Shown: positions 12,714 through 23,909, numbered from the stretch's first letter. The stretch is 64,000 nt of DNA from Apiosordaria backusii (GCA_030549205.1 JAUKTV010000023.1:268129-332128); one strand, 5' to 3'. A program made the numbers and translations. Notes: a model not told the origin generated them from the letters alone.

Positions 12714-14228
12714 GTTGACAGCAATAGCAAGATTTGCTGTAAAGATAATGCTCAGTTTTTTACTTTGAGAAGGAAGCAAGAATTATTTTACATCTTACGT
12801 TCTTGAATACGTGAATAAAGCCGGAGATCCTCTCTGAGCATGACGGCAATGTTGCAGAACAAATCGTTCGATAGGGGCTTGACGCGATTCAGGGGCAGTT
12901 TCAACACCCCTGACAGCACAGGCAAACATACGATGCGAACACTCTTGTGTCCGGCAACAACACCTCACCAACCCAACCATCATAACTTCTGGCTATTTTC
13001 TTACCCGAGCTTGAACGAAACAACACTCCAAAGGCACCTTCCCCAGCTCCACAAGATGCACTGACATCGAGCTCACTCATCTCGTGCCGTCCAAGGATGT
13101 AGCGCGCCTTGACCACCTCGAAATCAAATGGATCTGTGACATGGGATAACATAACCCGGACACAACGCTCAGGCTTCGTGGCTTCCTGGCTTGCGTCCAA
13201 TGACAACTTCTGTCGGCATGAACGGTCAACAATTAACATTCCGACCCCGATGATGCCGTTGATGACGAAAGAAAATCGGTGGCGACCGAATCGGATCGGG
13301 TGCCCCACCCCCGGCGGTTTGCGGCGGAGTGGATCCTACCACCCGAAGCACAGCGTCGTGGGGGGCCGAAAAATGACGGTGTTCGCCGCCGTTCCCGAGC
13401 GACTGCGTGACACGCACGATACACTCGTAGCGCCGGAACTTGGCTGGTGCTGTGAACTCTTTGTAGAAACCTCTCGAAGAGACTCGATCAGCTGAATCAC
13501 ACAGGCACCGCCGAGACAGGCAAGCATGCCCGTATAGTCACGAGTATTGAGATGACTGGACGAAGTTCACGCACAAATATCGCAGACAAGGATGGCGGGG
13601 CGACCAATTTGGCGGGGAATGACGCAGCTGATCGGCCCGTGGCACAGTGACCCCGCACTCCCACAGAGTTTGGCTGCGTCAAAGGGTTCACAACAGAAGC
13701 CTAGAATCTTCAATTCAGGGTCTTGCAACGGTTCGCTGTGCGTTCACCAGTCCCAGTCTTCGTTGTTCTAAGGTAACCAACCGTTTTGACAGGCAGCGTT
13801 GTTCTTCCCCAGAAACATCATGATCTATGTGCCCCGCTGTTAGTACAGCCGGCATATCTCCTAGCGATCGCTAACAATAATACGGCAACATCAACGTGAA
13901 CGTTCAAAGCCAACGTTCGCCTCTACATTCCATTCGTAGCAACTTCTCTTTGCCTCATCCAATGCTCGTTCACATCCCATCCAATAGCACTCACCGTCTC
14001 CTTGCCCATCTGACGTCTGGTGGCCTGGTCTCCAATAACCCAGGCTGCCAAGAGGTGGACCACACTGTCTTTAGCGCTCCCGAAAAGCTGCATCCAGCAC
14101 AAAAGACGCATGCTGTGATCCGCAAAACCGGCACAAACCACGCATCCCGTTTTTTGCCATCCGTGCCATCCCATCTGCCGTGTTGCCTGCTTTTCCTATC
14201 ACAGTCTCAATCCGTTCAGAATCCGGTG
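12714..14228. other. Intergenic region upstream of metallothionein
   Basis: About 1.5 kb between the divergent disordered-protein gene and the metallothionein gene. Overlapping frames on both strands at 12.9-13.5 kb have no ATG where it would be needed and no domain. The right half is probably the metallothionein promoter. No metal-response element was identified with confidence. Confidence 0.45.
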
Positions 14229-14236
14229 TATAAATA
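14229..14236 (+). promoter_or_regulatory. TATA box of the metallothionein gene
   Basis: TATAAATA lies 136 bases before the metallothionein ATG and is followed by a CA- and TC-rich leader. Strong TATA boxes are usual for inducible fungal genes, and the position implies a 5'UTR of about 110 bases. Confidence 0.7.
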
Positions 14237-14371
14237 GCCCTTTGATCTCCCCTTCCACATCATCTCCCATCTCCATTCCATCATCAGCTTCCAATCATTC
14301 ATCAAGCTTCATTCACACTTACAAAACCCAACAACCAACTTTCACCAACAAACCACAAACCAACTATCAAA

Positions 14372-14514
14372 ATGGGTGGCACTTGCAACTGCTCCGGCTC
14401 TGCTTCCAGCTGCACCTGCGGCTCTGATTGTATGTCACCCCATCAACACCACCACACCACACCACCTTACACCTGCTAACAACACCATCAGGCTCCTGCT
14501 CTGGATGCAAATAG
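14372..14514 (+). CDS. Copper metallothionein, 26 residues
   Basis: Two exons, 14372-14429 and 14492-14514, with a 62-nt intron (GTATGT donor, GCTAAC branch site at 14474-14479, CAG acceptor). The product is 26 residues with cysteines at positions 5, 7, 14, 16, 20, 22 and 25, spaced as C-x-C, C-x-C, C-x-C and a last single Cys. Length, Gly/Ser-rich spacers, seven cysteines and lack of aromatic residues match the Neurospora crassa copper metallothionein, which binds Cu(I) through its thiolates in the cytosol. The intron interrupts the codon for Cys20, so two thiolates of the C-terminal part depend on splicing. The ATG is preceded by a CAAA context typical of well-translated fungal genes. A TATA box lies upstream, so copper-induced transcription is likely by family analogy. 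Confidence 0.93.
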
Positions 14515-15974
14515 ATCATCCTTTTCTTTCAACACACAACACACATTGATACCCCGCAATCATCACTTCACTTCAAGTCTTCACAATATGACATCGCCAT
14601 TGAGACATGAGAGATAGGGTCGGTCGGCTTGTTATTCAGTTCAGGTTAGGGTTATGATAGGGATACACAATCATTGAATAATTTACCAATATGATCTATT
14701 GTCAACATCACTTTGTTTTTGAGAAGTGAATGATTTTATTTAAACGGCTCTGCCTCACCGACTTGACAATCAATAAACTGGTCTTCAACTCACTTTACTC
14801 ACATTGAAGTACTTATCCTAAGTGACAAAAAGTGTGTGTTGAGGGGGCATGTCAAAAGCCAAACGTCGGGTTAGGGTTATACCAGACCACATCCCGGGCA
14901 TCCGCATTCCGTCACCACTCATCCGAAAAAATGCGACCCCCTCCCAGTGCTCAGCCCTTTTGATTTCAATCGTGCGACAAACTTTTGTCGTCTTTATCAC
15001 CAAATCTGTCCCAAGAAGCAAAAGCCAACAACCCTTTCCACATCTCACATCCGGCCCGCCCCACTCCCGGCCCAGAACCCAACCCGACGACCGGCCGGGC
15101 ACGGCCAAAACCCGGCCCCCAAACCAACAACAAACACACCCGTCCCGCCGACCCGGAGTTGGTCCTGCAATTCTCGAGCGCATCACCTCACATCAATTGT
15201 TTGCTCTATTCCTCGGGCTTTTTCCCATCTCGAAATTCTTTAATGCTCTTCGGACTCCACTTTATTCTATTTTTCTCTAACCCAAGCGCGCGACCCGATC
15301 TGATGGAGTGGACCGCTTATTGTTTTGACTGACCAGATCTACTGTACATTCCCACCCCCTTGCCCTGAACAAAAAGAAAGATGAGAGATGGTAACAACCG
15401 TATCCAAAGGCCGCTGAAACATGACAAACATAATACACGCCAGCGAGCCAAAAGTTCCCAGTTGCCCAGCCTTCTATCCACCTACGTGGTGTTGTCTATC
15501 CCAAAATCCCATCCATACCAAAGGATCATCAAACACCCTTGCCAAGTTGCCCACATCCTTCGGTGGCCAAACCCGACAGCCCTTACCCTCACCATTCAAC
15601 ACCTGGCACCAAACACCAGACCAGCCGCATAATAACCCAAAACATCAAGTAGCCTTCGAGACGGACACGGGAAGGATTCTGATATACAATATGCAACACA
15701 CACACACACACAGCCACCTTTTATAAGTGACACATTCACCCAAGTCCGAGCCGCATCAACACTTTCTTTCTGCCTTTTTTGCTTTCCCTTCTCGACGATT
15801 GTTGAGCTGAATGTCCTTGGGAATTTTGGCGAGTCCACTGGTAATCCCGCAACGACGCACGAGCATCCTACCAGGGTGAGGATGCAGAAGAGGCTTGTCG
15901 CCGACAGCCGTCCATAAGCCATTGAAGCTTAGGAGAGAGAACAGCAAGGGCGGCGGCATCAGCAACAGCAGCAA
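14515..15974. other. Intergenic region, metallothionein 3' flank
   Basis: About 1.46 kb holding the metallothionein 3'UTR and the promoter of the membrane-protein gene. It includes two telomere-like TTAGGGTTA sites (14646 and 14870) and a CA microsatellite. ORFs across 14.85-15.33 kb overlap in all three plus frames, which argues against coding. Confidence 0.5.
15696..15712. repeat. CA dinucleotide microsatellite
   Basis: About eight CA units roughly 260 bases before the start of the membrane-protein gene. It is a simple-sequence tract with no function implied. Confidence 0.8.
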
Positions 15975-17268
15975 ATGAAGCCAGGCCGATTCCTACTCTC
16001 GATAACTGCGGCCGGTGTGACGGGGGTTGATGTAGTGGCAAACGCGCAGTTCGTGACGGCGGTGAGGGGGCGGTGGGAGTAAGTTTCCTTGTCGTTCAAC
16101 ATCGATGGTCCCCAGTACTCAACTAACAACTCAGGCGGCCGCCATCGTACCACGAAACAGCCTCCATGACTCTCCCATGAAATCGATAGGTCCCCGACAA
16201 GACCAAGAAGCCGAAGCCGAAAGAAGAACAACAGTAGTAACTCGTACCGCCACCGCCCGCGTACCCTCCGTTAGTCGCTCTTCTCGAACCTCATCACCCT
16301 CCACGATTAAAGACGACGACAATTCCTCGCAGTCCTCCTCAAAAACCGACGACACCCAAACAAGCAGCGCACCCGAAACATTCACGACCACAGAAGCTGA
16401 GACAACTTCCAGCGCATCACCTTCCGCGACTGAGTCATCGGTCCCTGCTTCTGAGGAAGCAAGTGGCCTTTCCCCAGGCACAGCAGCCGGAATAGCCGCC
16501 GGAGCCGTAGCAGGCGTTGCACTCATCGGCCTGTTAATCTTCTTCCTCTGGCGAAAGAAACAAGGCGGGATCCGTGGCGCGGTCGTGACAGCTGATTACC
16601 CTGACACGATGAACATGGTCGATACCAAGGGACAGCAATACCCAGAACCAACCCTTCCAGACGTCAGTAGAAATGGTTCTCTAAATGATGATCCCTACTT
16701 CGCGGGCGTCAAAGATGAGTTTGCCTTTGCTGTGGCGGGGCCTACCACCAGGAGACAGTCTTCATTCTCCCCGTCGCAGGTGGGTATGGCGATGAGTAGC
16801 CCACCACAACAATATGGGGCGTACCGACCACCGCCACAAGACCAGCAGCAGTCTGCGTTTACCCAACAGCAAACGGCTTCTCCGAGCCAGCAGCAACAAC
16901 AGTTTGCCTTTACACAGACATCCTCCCCAGGACAACCCCAACAGCAATTCGCATATGTCCCGGCCCAACCACATCTTTCCTCGAACCAACAGTATTACCA
17001 ACAACAGCAGCAGTTTATGCTCCCTCCGCAAGGAGGAGACTTTGGTGCTGGGACTGTCCCATACCGGCCAGTAAGCGCTTTCACAGCCTACCCCTCGCCC
17101 GGACACCCAATCTTGCCGGTATCTCCCTTGACTCCTCACCGACAGTCTATCGGAATGGGGCCACAGCCGTCGCCATATTATCCCCCTCACCCTTCACAGC
17201 CGCCACAGCCTTTACAGCCACCACGAGGGCGGAGAATATGGCGAGCCCGAATTTGCCGGGTTTCATGA
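15975..17268 (+). CDS. Single-pass membrane protein, Ser/Thr-rich ectodomain
   Basis: Exon 1 is 15975-16061 and exon 2 is 16135-17268, 406 residues. The 73-nt intron has a GTGAGG donor and an AACTAACAACTCAG end. Skipping it would stop translation at the TAA just past a competing donor. Exon 1 encodes a hydrophobic leader with ANAQF near its end, likely a signal peptide. A Ser/Thr-rich stretch (about residues 50-140) follows, probably O-mannosylated. One transmembrane helix with Ala/Gly repeats and a basic stop-transfer RKK lies at about residues 144-171. A long Pro/Gln-rich cytoplasmic tail contains many QQQ and PPQ motifs. This plan is common among fungal cell-wall sensor-like (Mid2/WSC-like) proteins, but no WSC domain is present, so sensing is inference. 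The C-terminus is uncertain: an out-of-frame extension follows. Confidence 0.72.
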
Positions 17269-17471
17269 TACCTGGGGGCAATAAGTCGAGGGCGATGAGT
17301 TTCAGTGCTGGTACATCGTCGCAATCGCAGTATGAAGGAGGAGCGGGAGAGGTTGAGGGAGATGGAAGACAAGAATGGGCAGCGTCCACGCCACCACCAG
17401 TGCCAGCAATGCCTGCGGCCGTCGCGCTGGTGTCTCCCCCGCTATCTCCCCTAAGGAGAAACCCTGTATAG
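17238..17471 (+). other. Possible continuation of the membrane-protein tail
   Basis: A 77-codon frame overlaps the end of the preceding gene in another frame. Its composition (Ser/Gly/Pro-rich, ending SPPLSPLRRNPV) matches that gene's cytoplasmic tail, while the last dozen residues of the called protein are Arg-rich and unlike the rest. Either a small intron or a one-base indel joins the two. No clean donor and acceptor pair was found. Confidence 0.4.
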
Positions 17472-17594
17472 GGCTTGTAACAACATCCGTAACAAATATT
17501 TCTCGTAAATAATAAAGTAATCATCGTCCCAGACTGTTGTTTACCGTCGTCGTTGTCATTGGCGATGATATTGAGCGCAAGTGAAAGCCGTTGG

Positions 17595-20066
17595 TCAAGG
17601 GTCCCAGTTCATGTCAAACAACCCCGCCATCCATGCCTCTGGGTCCTCCGCATGGAATAATGGCAAGTTGAGTTCGTTGGAATTGCCGTCCAGATACTGC
17701 TCCGCCGAAGAATGCGCCTGCGATAGATCGACTCCATCAATAGCCGCCAGCTCTGCCGACCAACCACTCTTCATCGTTCTCAACATCATGTTGAACTTGG
17801 TAAACCCGTCCTCTTCGATCGTCGGCCCGGAATCCAGTCTCCTCTTGGCAGAAACTTCCTCGAATCCCAGCTTGAGCTGGTCGCAGATCCGCAGCAGATC
17901 AAGCTTGTTGCGGACGGCACGGCGGTCCCATGACGGGTCGTCCAAGACGGAAAGGCTGTAGAGTGACAGGAGACAATGCGCCATGTGGCACCAGTAGCTG
18001 AAGGTCATGCCAATGTAGACATAGCTCGGGATAGAAAAGTGCCGGTCAAACCAGTCCTTGATGGCATTGAGGCAAGCTTCCATGGCGGCGTAGCGTTGAA
18101 GGTCGGGGACGGTAGTTGTAGGGGGAATCCGCGGCTTGGCAACGGCGGCTTCGTGAATGGCGAGTTCGGTGTAGGAGATGTGGCTGAGGATTGTGTCTGC
18201 GACGAGATTAGCCTTCTGAACTCGCCAAGTCATGAAATCGGGGGTTTGTCATACCATTTTGTTGCAGGTGGCTGGGGAGCTGGGTCTTGATGTTTGTAAG
18301 CTGGGTATGCAGAGCCGAGAGGTAGTACGAAGGCGGCGCATTATCCAGTGACTGGGATATAGCTCTATTGAGCTGTTCAACGATGAGCTGAATCTTGACC
18401 TGAGCAACCAATAGATCATCACCTTCCCACTCCCTTCGCTGGGTTAGGAATTGCAGGCTTTCCTCCATGTGGGACGTCCAAGTCAGGGCGTCCAATCTTT
18501 TGAGCGAGTGGGAAATCTGAGATGTGAGCAGGAAACATGCCAGGACAGCTCGTCGTTCCTCCATTGTCTTCTCTCTCGGTGGGGGGTGAAAGGCTGTCTT
18601 TAGGCACGCTGAAATGTACGGCTCACTGGGGACTTTGTTCAGTCCGAGATCAAACACCAACGACTTGGCGAGAGAGGCCAGAAGTGAGAGAATGGGCTTC
18701 TCCCTCTTGATGTGATAGTGAGTCCTATGTCTTGGAATTAACATGTGGTCCGCTCAAACCAGCAGCAGTAAGTCTTACCAGCCCATAATGACCAACAGAC
18801 CAAAGAGAAGATCAAGACTCTTCTCATGCTCCATGACCATCTTCTGAGCGATGAATTTCTTGACGGACTCGCTCATGACAAGACGTCGATCGACGTTCTT
18901 GGATGTAACAGTCATGATGCTGAACCACAAGAAGGGGTATGTTTTCCGAAGTCTTTCCTCTGTCATGTTCGAGGGTAGGTACACGAACGGCAAGAAGATC
19001 AACATGTACTTGCGGAATGTCAGCAAGCCATCGGCAGCCTCAAAAGGGCTCGGTTGATAGGTGCAAAACGGGATGGCCGGCGGCTCGGCTGGCGGAGGAG
19101 TTGGCGAGCGTGCCCTCATATCTTGAGGCTCAAACACGCTTCCAAGGAGTGTGCCGCGAGCTACGGGTGTTGGACGGCCTTTCCCGGGGATCGAGGCACA
19201 ATCCGGCATTTGAGGTGGTAGAACAGCAATTGGCACCGCATGGGGTGAGTTGTCACCAGCAACACTGGAAGCCGAGTGAGCACTCAGTGCCGGTGTGCTA
19301 GAGGCAATGGATGGTTCTCCTGGAGAGGAAGCCTTGCCGCCTGGTCCAGCTTGATGGCGGAGAAGAGAGACGAGGTCCTCGAGCTTAGCCTCAAGCTGGG
19401 CGGCACGAGAGACATGGGTACGCTTGCCATTTCTCTTTCGAACAGAGACTGATGGGGTACACTCTTTCCGTAGTCGATGACATCTGGTTACTTGTCAGCA
19501 CACAGGCAACGAATGGAGCAATGCGTCAACGAAATGGAGGGGTCCCCATGGGGTAGCTGCAAGGGAATGACGATCATCGCTGCCAACGGCGGAGTTGGGC
19601 CTGGCCCGGACGTGTAAACCCGAACCCGGGCCTCCGGGCCACGGAGCCGCCAACCTGGGACGGGATAGGCGCCGTGGAGAAATGCGGGCATCGCACACCA
19701 TCATGCACACCTGAGTGGGGACTCGCCCGTCCCGGCACGGCGGTTCAGGCTATTTAGAGCAGAAGGCCAATTCCGTTCTCGGTTGTCTCAACCGTCGTGG
19801 ACTTTGAGTCGAGGAGCTTGTGGAGATCCGTGAAAGAAACAAATAAATAGAAGGAAGAAAACCGTTGAGAGCTACTCTGACCGAGTGCTATCAGCGACTC
19901 CAGCCAGAATGGTGTTGGCCTACCTCTCACAGTCGGTGCCGCCGGTCCGGTAGATACACCTGCATTTCGCCCTGGCACAGTTCGTACAGGCCCTCCCATA
20001 CGGGGCTGGCATGCCATTTATCGAACTATTTGTCGTCGTCGTTGAGGATAACGATGCCGTTTCCAT
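17595..20066 (-). CDS. Zn2Cys6 fungal transcription factor
   Basis: Minus-strand gene with exons 20066-19924, 19483-18779, 18724-18255 and 18196-17595, giving 639 residues. The start ATG (20066) has a good context and an in-frame stop upstream. Exon 1 encodes ACTNCARAKCRC and exon 2 continues CHRLRKEC, so splicing completes the cluster C-x2-C-x6-C-x8-C-x2-C-x6-C (about residues 30-56), a Gal4-type DNA-binding domain holding two zinc ions. A basic linker and a Leu-heptad segment (RAAQLEAKLEDLVSLL) follow, as in dimerising members. The rest reads as the fungal-specific regulatory domain, including GWTHYHIKREKP, FDLGLNK and YYLSALHTQL. Introns 2 and 3 are 54 and 58 nt; intron 1 is 440 nt, unusually long. 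Divergence from an MFS transporter suggests a regulator-transporter pair, by inference. Confidence 0.88.
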
Positions 20067-21220
20067 GGCGCTGGAGTGAGGCTCCAAGAAGGGTTAGGGT
20101 TGATCGTTCAAGACGCTGGCTGTCAAAAAGGGGCACGCAAATTGAAGCAAGACAGGAAGACGGGCACGGTTTCGGCCGGAATACCGGTTTCCGAAATCCC
20201 ACGCGGTTGAGTGAGGAGGGGCCAACCTGAGTGAGGAAAACTAGCAATGTTGATTGAAGGAAAAAAACGAGAGCGACAACGGATTCCAACGGCCGGGTTT
20301 GGTGGTATTGAAGGGCATTGGCGGGAGGACTCGTGTCAATGCTGAATGAATGGGATCTCGATGCAAACTTGGTGAGCTCGGGAGTCGGTAAATCTCGGTT
20401 TGTCCGAATTCCGCTCCACCAAGCCGCCTTATTTGTGGAGCCGAAGTTTCCATTTCGGATCGCTCGGAACACGGTTGCATTTGCAAGGGTTAGGGTTCTG
20501 TGTCGTCCCATCTCCACCTTTGACGACACTCGTTGCTGAGGTAGGCAAGATCAAGGGCAGCCGACTTGTTGTAGGATGAGATTTACGGTATAGTCTGATC
20601 AAGTTATCGTCGGATGACTTATATCCCGTATGCGTGTTTGGAACCAATGACAAGAAGAGGCCGGTGTTGCATCATATTCTGTATGGCAGATCAGGGTCGT
20701 CCTTTATTTGAACTTCGAGATCACTCGGCGGAGGCAGGCGTCAATGATACTTCGTACGATTGCCCATCGCACTCTTTGTAGGGCTAAATGATCAACCGTA
20801 CGCACGTTGCTATATGAGACGAAGCTCCTTTTCTCGGCCCATGTTCACGCGTGAAATATGTGGCCCCATCAAGGAGAATGTGCGGAAGGAGCAACTTGCG
20901 CTGCGGCCCTTAGAACGAAAGCTGATTACTTACGACTGACTCTTCCGTGCTCCAAGGATGCGACGGGCATGGCAGTGAATGACTTGGTTGTTTCGAGCGA
21001 CGCGACTGGGTGGGCTGCGTCGGCCCGGACCGTTGGACATCTTCCTCCACGACTTGCCTGCCAGCCTACATCCACCAGAGCAACTCTTCACATACCTGCT
21101 CGACTTGCTTGATCGACTTCCCAAAATCACGACGCAATTGCCTCTCACTCAACACGCTCGACCTCCATGAAAGACAATTAGCAACAATATCTCCCGCTCA
21201 TACGAACCGCTACCATTGCG
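20067..21220. promoter_or_regulatory. Divergent promoter between regulator and transporter
   Basis: A 1.15-kb region between the starts of the minus-strand Zn2Cys6 gene and the plus-strand MFS gene. It must hold both promoters. Two telomere-like sites, GGGTTAGGGTTG near 20091 and AGGGTTAGGGTT near 20486, lie on its left side. No TATA box is obvious. No CGG-spaced Zn2Cys6 target pair was established by eye. Short ORFs here show no domain. Confidence 0.5.
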
Positions 21221-23047
21221 ATGGAGAAAAGGTCGCTCTCTCATCGCCGTCTACCCTCAGATCCAAAAGCCGACAAATTCCCCGGGAGGTCAACAGTCGT
21301 GACAAGTCGCGATGTCCCCTCAAATCATGATCCATCAAACGAATTCACCGCTGCCAATACCACAGAGCCGGAATACGTCGAAGGGTTCAAACTAGTGGCC
21401 TTACTGGCCTCGGTCACGGTCGTTGTCTTCTTGATGATGCTTGATACCTCGATTCTCGCGACTGCAGTAAGTATTACTCTAATTCTCGTCTTCGCCCTAG
21501 TCTACAACTCACTGACAGTTGAATCAAGATCCCTCGCATTACCGATGACTTCGAATCTCTTGCAGACGTCGGATGGTACACAAGCATCTACCAACTCGCC
21601 AGCGCGGCCCTCCAGCCCCTCACAGGCAAGATCTACCAGAAATTCAGCTCCCAATGGACATTCATCACCTTCTTCGCAATATTCGAAATAGGCTCTGCCA
21701 TTTGCGGCGCCTCAATCGCCTCCTGGATGCTCATCACCGGTCGCGCTATCGCCGGGATCGGGGGAGCTGGTCTCGTCAACGGCGCTCTCACCATCCTCGG
21801 AACCTCTGTACCAATGAGCCGGCGACCGACATACACCGGCATCATGATGGGCTTCTCCCAGCTTGGAATCATTGCTGGCCCTTTGGTTGGAGGAGCCTTC
21901 ACCTCTTACGTCTCCTGGCGGTGGTGCTTTTACGTCAACCTCCCCATCGGCGCTTTTGTCTTTGTCGCCCTCTCCCTCGTCCACATTCCCGATGCCTTTC
22001 AGAAGCCACGAGCTATTGACGTGCTTCGTCGCCTGCACATTGAGCTCGACCTCCTCGGATTTGCGCTCCTAGCTCCAGCCGCTGTTCAGCTAATGTTGGC
22101 TTTATCTTGGGGCGGCACCAAATACCCCTGGGTCTCACCCACCATCATCGGCCTCTTCACCGGAGCCGTGGCGACGACGCTCCTATTCCTGACCTGGGAC
22201 TGGTACCTCGGCGACACAGCGCTCATCCCCCTCTCCCTCGTCCGCCAGCAACCCGTCTGGTCCAGTGCCCTAACACACTGCTGCCTCATCTTCATCGTCT
22301 ACGTCGCCGGGTTCTTCCTCCCGATTTACTTCCAAGCCGTCCACGGTGCAACGCCCATCATGTCTGGCGTGTACGTCATGGCCAGCATCGTCAGCCAGCT
22401 TGTCCTAGCCGTGATAGTCGGTCCCCTTGGTAAGTTCCACCCCCTTTATGCCGCAACTCACCCCCAAAATACTGACCCCTTTGTGCCCCCTCAGTCCAAA
22501 AAACAGGCTTCGTAATCCCCTACACCATTGCCTCCGGCATCATCGGCGCCGTCTCCAACGGTCTCTACTCAACCTTCTCCCCGACCACTCCACCAACCCA
22601 ATACATACTCTACCAGATCCTCGGCGGCATCGGCCGCGGAGCAGGGATGCAGATGCCCCTGATAGCAGTCCAAGCCATCCTCCCCCTCAGGACATAGCAA
22701 TGGGCACCTGCATCCTGGTCTTTTTCCAAAACCTCGGTATCTCCATCCTCTTAGCTGCAGCAAACAGCATATTCAACGACAGCCTCCAATCCAAACTTTC
22801 CGAGCAAGTACCCTACGCAAAAGACATCCTAGACGCCGGCGCGACGAGGTTCAGGGAGCTCGTCAAAGACGAGGATTTACCTGCCGTGTTGGAGGCGTGG
22901 TCGAGGAGCATCGACAAGGTTTTCTACATGGCTGCCGCGGCGGGGGGCGTGGCGGTTTTTACGGCGTTGGGGATGGGGTGGGTTGATATCAGGAAGGGTG
23001 GTCGGGAAAAACGACAGACTGAAAGAGATCCGGAGGGGGATGATTAG
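21221..23047 (+). CDS. MFS drug transporter (DHA2 type), frame broken
   Basis: Exons 21221-21466, 21529-22429 and 22495 onward; introns of 62 and 65 nt (GTAAGT donors, CTGAC branch sites). The product matches the 14-helix drug:H+ antiporter-2 family (toxin and multidrug efflux pumps of the plasma membrane). It has a cytoplasmic N-terminus, a first helix ending MMLDTSILATA, the GRAIAGIGGAG loop, and antiporter motif C as GIIAGPLVGGAF. In exon 3 the frame hits TAG at 22695-22697 just after LIAVQAILP. The next frame continues the family pattern (IAMGTCILVFFQNLG) to 23047, so one base is missing, most simply from the run of five C at 22682-22686. Full length would be about 566 residues, normal for the family. 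It may be a real null allele or a sequencing error. It lies divergent to the Zn2Cys6 gene. Confidence 0.85.
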
Positions 23048-23801
23048 GAAGGCCCGCCGGTGATTCCAGAGGTTGATGTCGATGAGGAGGGGTATGAGCT
23101 GAGCGAGATTGTGCTGGAGGGGGCGAGCAGGAGGGTGTCAAAGGTGGGAAATGATTCGGTGCTTCGCAGTGCATTTGGGAAGTAATAGACGGACGGTTTA
23201 GAAAACGGATTGGCTGCTATCGCCCGGGAGTTGTGGATATAGAGGAGTTGGAGACTCCATGATTCGTTGATTTCAGGGAGTTGCAAGATATGATGGAGTT
23301 GGGGATAGCTAATGTTAACGATATGAAGGAGGTGAGGATACTAAAAGGAATGGTGAGCTTTTATTTGGGAGGCCTTGTCATTTTGCTTGTAGATAGATAA
23401 ATAATCGCCACGCAGAGGAAACCAGAGTAATCACTAATTGTGCACAGCAACATAATGTCAATAGAAAAGGCGCCTCTTTAATACATATATGTGCAACCTC
23501 TTAAATGTGTAGGATGACGGCATTGATGATCCTAATCATGCAGATAAGGAACATCAACCACGCAACTCAAACTTTATGACGAGACCTTCCAGTCTCTGAT
23601 CACCAAGGACAAGCAAGGAAACCCAAACAGCAAGAGCAACATGGATTAAAAGAACTCGTCATCTCCAAAAGTCGATTCGGGAGTGCCAAAACACACCATG
23701 ATTGCCACACTTAATCAAACTCGATACAACCATCACCAACCAACCCCAAAACCAAAAGAATTTCTTCCCCATATCGCAGCAAAAAACCGCGAAATACAGT
23801 G
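23048..23801. other. Transporter 3' flank and U6 downstream region
   Basis: About 750 bases with no supported gene. The first 120 bases stay rich in Glu/Ser codons in one frame after the transporter stop, so the transporter could have had a longer tail, but no splice signals support that. The rest is moderately AT-rich. Confidence 0.4.
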
Positions 23802-23807
23802 AAAAAA
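23802..23807 (-). terminator. RNA polymerase III terminator of U6
   Basis: Six consecutive T on the minus strand directly after the U6 internal stem-loop region, the standard stop signal for RNA polymerase III. Confidence 0.8.
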
Positions 23808-23905
23808 TTGGTAGCGTCTCTTTGAGTAGCGTGTCATCCTTAGTGCAGGGGCCATGCTAATCTTCTCTGTATCGTTTCAAATTGACCAAATGCCCCGAAG
23901 GTGAT
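23803..23905 (-). ncRNA. U6 spliceosomal snRNA
   Basis: The minus strand carries the highly conserved U6 core: the TTCGGGG 5' loop region, CATTTGGTCAATTTGAAACG, the ACAGAGA box (plus-strand 23864-23870), GATTAGCATGGCCCCTGC, and AAGGATGACACGC leading into the internal stem-loop. It ends at a T6 run that serves as RNA polymerase III terminator. U6 is the catalytic snRNA of the major spliceosome, pairing with the 5' splice site through ACAGAGA and with U2 and U4. Ends are approximate: the 3' end is set by the T run, the 5' end by the expected size of about 100 nt. One apparent extra base (CACTAAGGA where the Schizosaccharomyces pombe RNA, from memory, has CACAAGGA) is seen. The gene may be functional or a decayed copy at the edge of the RIP zone. 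Confidence 0.9.
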
Positions 23906-23909
23906 TGCT

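Noticed and set aside
12901..13495. Opposed open frames between the disordered-protein and metallothionein genes
   Set aside because: The minus frame opens at GTG, with no suitable ATG. The plus frame has no recognisable motif. Neither has splice support.
14849..15332. Overlapping plus-strand frames of about 100-140 codons
   Set aside because: All three frames are open over the same stretch and the sequence is Pro-rich from C-rich composition. No domain and no consistent frame.
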